NCBI GenBank assembly: GCA_004352715.1
Contig: SCFE01000045.1
Coordinates: 1,237,126 to 1,301,125, forward strand
Direction of reading: 5' to 3'
Origin: Hofstenia miamia
Taxonomy: Eukaryota > Xenacoelomorpha > Acoela
DNA: 64,000 nucleotides
Part shown: in pieces, positions 55,131 through 64,000 of the stretch
Layout: every line of letters begins with the position of its first letter
How positions within the stretch are numbered: the stretch's first letter is position 1
Notes under the pieces: generated by a model
Told to the model about the DNA's origin: nothing
The model's database searches: none
The model's input: only the letters and a program-made list of their open reading frames with translations
Translations under genes and position numbers: made by a program

Positions 55131-57429
55131 GGTAGCCGGTTTCAACTCTCACGAGTTAGTGCATCATCTAGTTTATTTACATTTGCCAAAGTATAATTTT
55201 CAATTTATGCTAAAAGTTAATACTAATCTCATATAACCGCTAAGTTTTTTACAAAAAGACATACCAACTTGCACGATAAGAAACTCTATAACATTTTCAA
55301 AATTAGTTCAGAAATTTACAATTCATATACAGAAATTTGCATTTGAAATTCAGAACTCGAAAATAATTCTTTACCTTTAAACTTCTGAATATCAATTATA
55401 AATTTCTGGATATGAATTGCAAATTTTTGAATTATATGTGAAAATGGTTTAGATTTCATTTGAACATTCTGATAAAACAGGGTGTATAGAAATAGAGGCG
55501 AAAAGTTTATGCCAAATATTACTAATAATATGAACTAAAATTAATCCTTAAAAATTATTTTCATTTCGCAGGAAATATAATTCGTAATTCGTACCTTAAC
55601 TGTAGAGTTAATGTAATAATGCGATGTTGCTTAAATATTTTTTCATCAAAATCAATTTCAAGGACATTTGAGTACAGCGATGTTTAAATATATTTTGTTA
55701 CATGATCAATCTATTTAACTCAAACTACATAGACAGTATTTTATAGGAAAATGGTCATAGCATAATAGAATGCTTGTACATTTCAAGTTAATATTGAAAA
55801 AAAGATGCATTGTGCAACAACTTGAATTAATCGCGTTTTGCGTAATAATATGTAATCAAAATAACATCGCAAACCGAGACACAATATTAGTATGGAAATC
55901 ATTAATTATTCTTTTTGGAATCTGGAATTATAAAAATTAAATAACAGTTTTTCTCTACCACAAAGCTCAAGGTCTAGCTCATTTTTTACGTATTTATTGT
56001 CACGTCCTCGTCATCACTTGCATATAGCAATGCAATCGTTTTGCTCTACAAGCAGAGTGGAATATCAATAATTTCTAGGCACTGATAGGTTGCACAGCTC
56101 TCTAGATTTCTTTTAAACAGAGATCTCAAAAATTTTAGATTCTTTTGTATTTAGCCTCACTGTAGATTAAATCTTACTTTGTCATTGTACTGTAAAAATC
56201 TATCAGCATGCGTTTACATTAATATTAGGGTATTCGTAGTCACATAAAGTACGGTTGTAAATGGGTCAAAATATGTTGACCCGACACAACCCAAAATTCA
56301 ACTGATTAGTGTTGACCTAATATCCGACCCAACGTCTATTGAGTTTGTAATGCGCCTAGCTCAATTTACAAAATAATATGACCCAATCCATTTAGACCCC
56401 TATTGCAAAGTCATCATCTCATCGACAATTTCCAATACTTCTTGCAGTAAAGAAATTTGGATGACAAATAAAGCTTGGTTGAAGAATTGCAATTTTTTCA
56501 TCAGTTTATCAACTGACATACTGACTTCAATCTTGCTGTTAAAATCATCAAATAAATACCAATAATTGTTAGTGAAAGATCTATTAACATTTCATTATCA
56601 TTTTGGGAGATTTATATTTGAGTTGGAAAGCAAAATCAAAATTCAACATACATGGAAATTGTTTTCTGCAGTGTAATCAAGAATAACATCCTTTACTCAT
56701 GTATCAAATAGTCTCACAAATGTTGTAAATCTTAAAGCTGTTTTATAAATGTATTAATATAGGGTAAATTCGGATTTATATGTACAGAATTAAGTCTATT
56801 GGAATGAATTAATAAGTTGAATAGTAATTGGTTCATGCAAACTACCTTAGTAACCAAACCATTTTTATATTGCAAAGCATTACTATAGTACATATAGAGA
56901 GGCAATCACAATTTTAGTTCGTTTCACAACACCACAACACAGTATGTAGGCTAAAAATACTTCAACACATTAATTGATACCACATTAGACTAGCCTCCAC
57001 CACAACTGACGTTAACATTGATAAGCATACTATTCACTTCATCGTGAATTCTTTATGCAATGTTCATGGATTTGCAATGGAGGTAAATTTCTAATATCTA
57101 ATAATAGAATAACTTACCAACTGATATTCGAATAATTTAGCGTTGTATGGGAAATCTTTGTAAATAGAATGCACTAATGTGACGAAATATTGCGACGTTG
57201 TAGTTGTTTGAATGTTCCATTCTTGTGAAATCCAACAGAGAACATTTGAGTGATACTGAAGTAGCAGTGATCACACCAATTACTATTAATTGAAAATTGT
57301 GTGATGGGATTTTGAACTTCATCTTATAAAAATGTTAGATGAATTAAGAAAATATAAAGCAAACTAACACATGAAAAAAGAAAAATAAAATATAAACAAA
57401 TAATTAACTACAAATTAATGTGTACAATG
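55131..57429. other. Intergenic sequence
   Basis: AT-rich; the motif ACAGGGTGTATA near 55478 resembles a mariner end. No gene recognised. Confidence 0.5.
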
Positions 57430-57442
57430 TATACTAATATGA

Positions 57443-58729
57443 TCAATGTTTGTGTGAATTTTTGTGTAGATGCTCATTGTGGGATGCATGAATTGTATTG
57501 CCGTCCCCTAATGTACATTGTTTTATTAGAAGAAACTGTTTCAATTTTTTTCTAAATTTTTTATATTTTTTTTCTATTCGCGTTTCATAATATAAATTAT
57601 TCCATAATTTAATTGATATGTGATGGAAGCCATTAGAATTGTTATCTAATCACAGAAATTTTTGCAATCGCTCATTTAATTTAATATAGGCAATAATGAA
57701 AAGGAGAGATGTTTGTAGAGACTTGAATTTAAAAGATAGATAGCATATGCAGATGAATTTGGTAGAACGGAGATTATAAATTATATTTATTATGATATAC
57801 TGATGCTTCGTCATGCTTTCGAGCAAAGTTTAGAGTTTTTATACACCAATTAAATGTCTTTGATAGAAGCATATGATATTTCGAATTTAGGTTAGTTAAA
57901 AGAAAAGAACAGTATTGAAAATGAGACAAACAGAAAGCATGTATCAGTTGCTTATGATAATTGCGTATGTGATAAAGATATCTAATTCCTTCAGTCATTT
58001 TTTGAATCTTATTCAGTAGAAATTTTTTAAATTTTAATTCATTATCTATCTCCACTCCTAAATAGCTGACTGACTCACTTTGCTTTATTGGCTTACTATT
58101 TATCTTTAGTTCTATATCACTTATTAGATTACTTTGTGTCTTCGATGAAAAAATTATAACTTGAGTTTTGTCAACATTTTGTTTTAGATGATTATTTGTA
58201 AAATGTATGTTTAATATTTCTACACCTGTTTGGAGGTTTTTTGTAGCATCAAAAGCATTTTTTGATGTACTTATTGGGCATGTGTCGTCGGCATATTTGT
58301 AAATGTCGCTGTTTTTAACATGCTTTATTATATCATTTACAAAAATTGCAAATAAAATAGGGCCAAGTACATTGCCTTGGAGTACCCCACGGTCAGTCGT
58401 AATATAACTTGATTTTTTTCTGTTTAATATTACGCGTTGCTGTCTAATTTTTAAGAAGTTCATGATTAAATTAATTGAGTTAGCACCAAAATTATAATTT
58501 ATAAGCTTGTCTTGCAAATATCAAAATTCATTGAATTGAATGCCTTACTTAAATCTAATAATGCTACACTACTGCAGTTATTATGAGATATATTAGACTT
58601 TATTTGTTGAGTAATAGATAGAATTGCGTCTTGGGTGCTATGGCCATTGCGAAATCCAAATTGTTTATGTGATAGAATGTTTTCAGATTTTAGGAATGCG
58701 TTTATTTGAACACAAAAACAGTTTATCAA
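57443..58729 (-). pseudogene. LINE ORF2: reverse transcriptase and C-terminus (inner copy)
   Basis: Copies the element RNA at the target site in active relatives. Upstream fragment: QFGFRNGHSTQDA, then motif A LLDLSKAFNS (about 58545). Main frame 58517-57774: GVLQGNVLGPILF (motif B), IYKYADDT with the YADD catalytic box near 58290, NVDKTQVIIF, and VSYLGVEIDNE. The frame breaks at 57774; further codons (LYYETRIEKKYKKFRKKL and on) run to a TGA at 57443. The frameshift between motif A and the rest inactivates it. Confidence 0.88.
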
Positions 58730-59156
58730 ATACTTTACTAAAAAGATGTGTAATACAAATGGGTCTATAATATTTTGCGCTTAGGTTGTCACCTTTTTTA
58801 TATATAGGAGTTATATCTGAATTTTTAGTAAGTCTGGAAATTCACATTCAATAATACATGATGAAATGCGATTAACAATTGTTCTCCAAAAATAGGAAAA
58901 AAACGTTTCATAATAAAAAATGGGAGGGTATAAGAAGCCGTTGATTTGTTGGTATCAAGTTTCTTAACAATGTTTTCTAATTCATTGATTGTAGCAAGTC
59001 TAAAGGAAAATTGTTTTGATTGTTTGAGATTATCAGAATTTTGTTTTTTCTTATAAGGTGGAAAATCGAAATTTCCAAGTTCTTTGAATGTTGAGTTTAA
59101 ATGATTTAGTATTTGGGTTTTGTCTGTTACAGCCGTATTATTAATGTTTAATTCAT

Positions 59157-60245
59157 TTATTTCGGATGAAAGACCTTTAGATTTTCCAATAAATTTCTAT
59201 TTATCTTTAGTTCTATATCACTTATTAGATTACTTTGTGTCTTCGATGAAAAAATTATAACTTGAGTTTTGTCAACATTTTGTTTTAGATGATTATTTGT
59301 AAAATGTATGTTTAATATTTCTACACCTGTTTGGAGGTTTTTTGTAGCATCAAAAGCATTTTTTGATGTACTTATTGGGCATGTGTCGTCGGCATATTTG
59401 TAAATGTCGCTGTTTTTAACATGCTTTATTATATCATTTACAAAAATTGCAAATAAAATAGGGCCAAGTACATTGCCTTGGAGTACCCCACGGTCAGTCG
59501 TAATATAACTTGATTTTTTTCTGTTTAATATTACGCGTTGCTGTCTAATTTTTAAGAAGTTCATGATTAAATTAATTGAGTTAGCACCAAAATTATAATT
59601 TATAAATCCAATAATGCTACACAACTAAAGTTATTATGAGATATGTTAGACTTTATTTGTTGAGTAATAGATAGAATTGCGGCTTGGGGGCTATGGCAAT
59701 TGCGAAATCCAAATTGTTTATGTGATAGAATGTTTTCAGATTTTAGGAATGCGTTTATTTGAACACAAAAACAGTTTATCAAATACTTTACTAAAAAGAT
59801 GTGTAATACAAATGGGTCTATAATATTTTGCGCTTAGGTTGTCACCTTTTTTATATATAGGAGTTATATCTGAATTTTTAGTAAGTCTGGAAATTCACAT
59901 TCAATAATACATGATGAAATGCGATTAACAATTGTTCTCCAAAAATAGGAAAAAAACGTTTCATAATAAAAAATGGGAGATATAAGAAGCAGTTGATTTG
60001 TTGGTATCAAGATTTTTAACAATGTTTTCTAATTCATTGATTGTAGCAAGTCTAAAGGAAAATTGTTTTGATTGTTTGGGATTATCAGAATTTTGTTTTT
60101 TCTTATAAGGTGGAAAATCGAAATTTCCAAGTTCTTTGAATGTTGAATTTAAATGATTTAGTATTTGGGTTTTGTCTGTTACAGCCATATTATTGATTTT
60201 TAATTCATTTATTTCGGATGAAAGACCTTTAGATTTTCCAATAAA
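59157..60245 (-). repeat. Tandem second copy of LINE RT block
   Basis: 59191-60240 repeats 58093-59190 almost base for base. The second copy lacks about 50 bases (between motif A and the following helix, near 59605) and has several substitutions. The junction at about 59190-59195 joins codons from the ORF2 linker to codons from the end of the palm. No n at the junction, so this may be a real tandem duplication. Confidence 0.85.
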
Positions 60246-60589
60246 TTTATGGATGTATCGCCATTTCTCTCGAGTAGAATTTAATTGATTAAAGATTTTT
60301 TCCGAACTTTAGTTAAATTTTTTGTTCTTAATTGCTTAATTATTTTCTTTGATCTTTCGTAATTGGTCCGATTAGTCTTTGTCAGCTCAAATAATTCTCG
60401 CTTAATTTGATACTATTCAACGACTTGATTATCGTCGGTGTTTGAAAAAGGAAATTTAATTGCTTTGATCTTAAACCTTCGCTTCTTAATTGGTGCAACA
60501 CTTTTTAATGACTTGTAGATTCCTTTTGCATTGTAATTAATCATTTTAGGTCCAGAATTTAACGTGTAAATATAGTTAAATGGGGTGTT

Positions 60590-61340
60590 TCATAGGGCCT
60601 TTTCCATATTTTCATCAGAGTAAGATAAATAGTCCCTTGCATATATGAATTTAAATTGCTTGTTTTTAATAGTTTTGTTACTAATATATGTACACAGTGC
60701 ATGATCACTAAATGATTCAAACATTAAGGATTTGAAGGAATCATCAGAATTAGTAAGAAAGTAATCAATTAAATTGTTCATTCGAGTTGGACAAACTGTA
60801 TATTACAACGAAGATTACAAGTAGCAGACATTTCATTTATAGAATTTCATTCAGATGAAATAAAGTAATTAATATTAAAGTCACCAAATATATTTAGAGA
60901 GTTATAATTATTACATACTTCAGATATTTCTTTGACTTTATAATTTAGATATTCAACTTTTTAATTTTTATTTGATTACATATATATACGTTTATCAATT
61001 TTTTTTTGGAAACAGTTCTCAATTAATTATATTTCTATCCACAGCAATTCAAATATTTAATGATACATTTCAAATTCAGATTTACGGACTCGTTTTAAAG
61101 ATTTTGTTTCAATTATCATAAGTCTGCCACCTCTACCTATTCGATTCTAAGAAAAACCCTAAAAAATGTGTCTGTCTGGATTAAACAAGTTAGGTTCGAT
61201 TTCAGGCTTAAGCCAAGTTTCTGTAATTAGGAAAATTGCATTTTTTCCAATTTTTGTAATCAACTTTTAGAAATCATTTCTGTTTGAATTAAGGCTTCTA
61301 GCGTTAATGTAATTAGAGTAATTTTTCAATTCGTGTTTAA
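60590..61340 (-). pseudogene. LINE ORF2: APE-type endonuclease, broken
   Basis: In the order of an AP-endonuclease domain on the minus strand: INARSLNSNRNDF (ORF2 start region), FLITETWLKP with the ETWL motif, IGRGGRLMII, NIFGDFNIN with the GDFN motif, then NNLIDYFLTN and SFSDHALC with the SDH motif near 60690. Stops and frameshifts separate the blocks. This domain would nick the target DNA in active relatives. Confidence 0.8.
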
Positions 61341-61559
61341 TTTCCCCAGAAAGGATTAGCTTTAAAAGAAGAAAATACCTAATAAAGTGTTCATAAATCA
61401 AAATACTGAATTTGGTGGCACACGTGTAGTAATTGAGATGTAAGTGCTTTCTGTGTTGTGCTTGCAAGTGGACATGTATATAGTATATACATGTAAGTAC
61501 ATTTCGGAAAACAAAATATATAACTAGATAATACATAAAAAAATTACAATTTTGATTGA

Positions 61560-62545
61560 ATTAGTAATTCTAGAGAGGAAGAGATGGGGTCGGAAGAAGA
61601 CATCGACAGAAGAGGAGCTTATGACTTTGGAGTAAGAAACGTGAGGAGTACGGAAGGTTGAAGCAGTGATTGGGCGAGGACTTAAGTGATGCTTTAAGAT
61701 CTGAGTTATTTGTTTGATTCCATTGCCAGAAAGATGAATCTCATCGTGGGATAGGAGACTAAAATTGATGGTTCTTCGCGATCACATGAATTTTTTGAAG
61801 ACAGTGATGACATTGAACTTGTTTGAAGAGACGCGTGATACGACTTTGTTAAATTAATCAATGACGTGATTTTATTGTAAGAGTCAATATTTTGGCGAGA
61901 AATAAGACGAATCTGTTCAACTAGATGATTGATATTTGATTTGAATGTTCGATCATCAGCAGTGGAGTGTATTGCATCGATTAGACCAGTGTTAAGAATG
62001 ACAGAATTGACGTGAATTTTTGGATATTGCGAGATCTTTTCAGCAAGACGTCTAGAATTGTGACCAGGATAAGAATGGATGGACGTGGTTTGGTTAGGTA
62101 GAAGATTATGTGAGCACATTTCAAGGGATGCTGCTTCCAATGATTAATGAGGTTGTACACGGTTTGATCAATTTTACTTGACTTCGTGGCTTGTCAGATT
62201 TTCTTTTCAGGAGACTGGGGTGGATTTTGGAAGGAAATGTAGCGATGTGCTGAGGGAGAATCGAATGTTTGTGTTGAACAGGATGCATTGATTGAGCAAG
62301 CAGATTTGGAAGGAGAAGATTGTGTTGCAGCATTGGAGACAGATTTGAGTGAGCTTATGAAAAGAAGTAGAAGAGCTTCAGCCGCGTTTTCTTTGTCGAG
62401 GAGAGAGAGCATTTGGTGCAGCAGCCTTTTCTTTTTAGCTTTGGTTAGAGAAGATGCCGCATAAAGTGTCGCTGCACCAGCAAATAGCCTTTCGCGTATC
62501 GCTTCTGCGAGCGAGAGATAAACCCGACCGTCCACGGCCGGAGGA
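61560..62545 (-). pseudogene. LINE ORF1 with SGNH/esterase-like domain, broken
   Basis: Begins in a GC-richer stretch (AVDGRVYLSLAEAIRERLF), followed by a helical Lys/Leu-rich and a Ser-rich part. Then an SGNH hydrolase-like domain: block I SLIIGSSI (nucleophile Ser, about 62130), after a frameshift SYPGHNSRRLAEKI, block III-like VNSVILNTGLIDAI, and after another shift block V HDEIHLSGNG with the Asp-x-x-His pair (61729-61746). Esterase domains of this type are known in ORF1 of CR1-like LINEs. Broken by at least two frameshifts. Confidence 0.7.
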
Positions 62546-62555
62546 AAGATAATGA

Positions 62556-62583
62556 CAATAATAATAATAATAATAATAATAAT
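62556..62583. repeat. (ATT)n microsatellite next to LINE 5' end
   Basis: About nine ATT/AAT units directly beside the 5' end of the LINE ORF1 region. Confidence 0.9.
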
Positions 62584-63895
62584 CCTTATGAATATGTATC
62601 TGAAAATAACATTCAGAAGATACAATTTTGATAGAAACGGATGTTTCAGATAACTGTTTGGAAAAAAATCTACAATAACTATACAATATGTGCATGTTCT
62701 TTAGATATAAAATGTATGGTTTCTCTAAAATTATGATATGCAACTTGATTTATCGAGAAATTCCTTTTATAATTTACAATTAACAAATACAACAAAAATT
62801 CGAGCACACCAAAGTAATACTTCTGCAAAATTTATTGTGAACTTATATTTTCAAAATTCTAATTCCTTAAGACTAAAGCTGTAACAAAGCTAGGGAAAAC
62901 CAATATTTTCTTGTTTGCATAAGTATTTCAAGAGACGAATTTGGTGTAATTTGGATTGGAATATTATACAAATATATATGTATATTTCTTAAAATTACAA
63001 AATTTGGATTATATTCAAAACTTGATTGTAATAAATAATTTAAGGGCATGTCTTGCCAAAACATCAGATAAATTCATATATTTATGTACACGCAGTTCTG
63101 CATGGGTACTGTATTGATATCGTCTATTATAACGCTAGATTTTATCTTACTAAAAATAGTAATTTTAGAAGACATGGGTACGTATATACTAAAAATGGCG
63201 TATATGTACTTTATACAAACTATTTTAAAGGTGAAAACATCACCACGTATAAACCACTTCCTGTTTGTTTGACTGTTTAAATGTGCTGCACAAATGTTGG
63301 ATGCTAGTATTTTTTTATCTTATTCAAATTGTAAACATTGATTTCAATCTGTTCAAGATCAGGGTTCAAAAATTACTGGAAACTACTAAAAAATTTATAT
63401 CACTGATAAAAATGCATTTGCTTCCTTGATAGTAAATTATACTCAAGTATTTTACGGTATTAGACTCAGTGTTTATGCAAATAGCTTGCACATATAAATA
63501 TTTGCTTATGATAAATTTTTTAAGTACACACAGATTACTTGACACAAAAATAGAAAGTACATCTTAGCTCAAATTACTTGTCAATCTGTTGATCAAGAAA
63601 CCACATATTAATATCTATTTCTTAATATAAGTATGCCGTGTGCAAAGGTAAAATTTATTCAACCAAGCCAGAATGATCCATGAATTGGCTAGTATTTTTC
63701 AGACTTGATAAGTTTGAATTTGAACTTGTCCTATATTAAGTGATTAATTCCAAATTGAAAATAAGTTGTCGTTCAGAACGTTTTTACAAATATCAATTGA
63801 ATTTATTTCTACATTCCATGTTGGCACATCTCATACGTTATCAGTTCAAAAATAAAATTTTCAAAAAGTGAAAGCTCATTGTTCTTGAAGCTTAT

Positions 63896-63937
<42 letters not shown>

Positions 63938-64000
63938 ATATTATTGTCCCTAATTGCATACTATCAATTAGTATAGTATTTCTGTTTGGGTCATGAGATA
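62584..64000. other. Intergenic AT-rich sequence
   Basis: No gene recognised. Overlapping small ORFs at 63053-63280 are unsupported. Contains an (AT)n tract at 63894-63940. Confidence 0.5.
63894..63940. repeat. (AT)n microsatellite
   Basis: AT dinucleotides interrupted once by a CGAT. Confidence 0.95.

Larger units (their letters stand above)
57430..62550 (-). mobile_element. APE-type LINE (CR1/Jockey-like), near complete but decayed
   Basis: Read on the minus strand: ORF1 with an SGNH-like domain (62545-61560), ORF2 endonuclease (61340-60590), linker and RT (60240-57774), and a C-terminal tail ending with a stop at 57443-57445. Frames are broken repeatedly. A block of about 1.1 kb in the RT region (58093-59190) is repeated at 59191-60240. 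Pieces of the same family lie at 1-2030. An (ATT)n tract sits just beyond the 5' end. Confidence 0.85.

Noticed and set aside
1-64000. tRNA genes
   Set aside because: Looked for GGTTCRANNCC-type B boxes with matching acceptor stems by eye; found none convincing. A tRNAscan run would settle it.
1-64000. CRISPR arrays, bacterial operons, ribosome-binding sites
   Set aside because: No regularly spaced repeats of that kind, and introns plus retroelements show a eukaryotic genome.

Overview
This is a strongly AT-rich eukaryotic scaffold piece, most likely from an invertebrate animal. The reasons are two apparently intact or near-intact animal-type host genes, one with GT/AG introns, a short CCCTAA (TTAGGG-type) tract, and a mobile-element load typical of animals: Ty3/Gypsy, LINEs with an APE-type endonuclease and with a restriction-like endonuclease (RLE), piggyBac, Tc1/mariner and hAT. 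The phylum cannot be fixed from the sequence. There are no bacterial-type operons. The assembly is imperfect: four N-runs (935-1085, 8079-9078, 17915-17968, 18403-18453) and nine single 'n' joins (2031, 5261, 10742, 15405, 15870, 16215, 19936, 21134, 26508), most flanked by duplicated or mismatched repeat sequence, so some apparent chimeras are joins rather than biology.

Layout. 1-2594: broken LINE pieces in opposite orientations, joined to a Ty3/Gypsy pol fragment. 2595-10316: mostly non-coding, with a ~770-bp repeat (4101-4871, second copy at 26509-27278), a Tc1-type transposase relic (5262-5859) and a 1-kb gap. 10317-21133: a large Ty3/Gypsy retrotransposon with ~1.8-kb LTRs, gag, pol (integrase lost at an assembly join), a C-terminal pol tail, two uncharacterised ORFs and an envelope-like membrane protein. 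21217-21417: a small hAT-type MITE. 21606-23413: a clean solo LTR of the same Ty3 family with an ATAC target duplication. 25631-26333: a piggyBac-type non-autonomous element. 28601-28845: a hAT transposase relic. 28846-36369: featureless AT-rich sequence. 36370-37760: a mariner-like transposase relic split by a 1,020-bp hAT element.

38300-41036 (minus): a three-exon gene for an LDL-receptor class A repeat GPCR. 41715-43620: a decayed piggyBac with TTAA target sites and inverted repeats. 44164-47355: mariner/hAT debris, dispersed repeats and the telomere-like tract. 48157-49011 (minus): a single-exon, possibly beta-propeller protein. 49100-53073: AT microsatellites, a hAT relic, a foldback element and a GC-rich hAT-type element. 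53138-55130: two LINE 3' ends facing each other (one RLE/Dong-like, one with a YVDD reverse transcriptase). 57430-62550 (minus): a nearly complete but decayed APE-type LINE with an ORF1 carrying an SGNH-esterase-like domain and a 1.1-kb internal tandem duplication.

Only the receptor and the single-exon protein look like host genes. Almost everything else recognisable is a mobile element or its debris.
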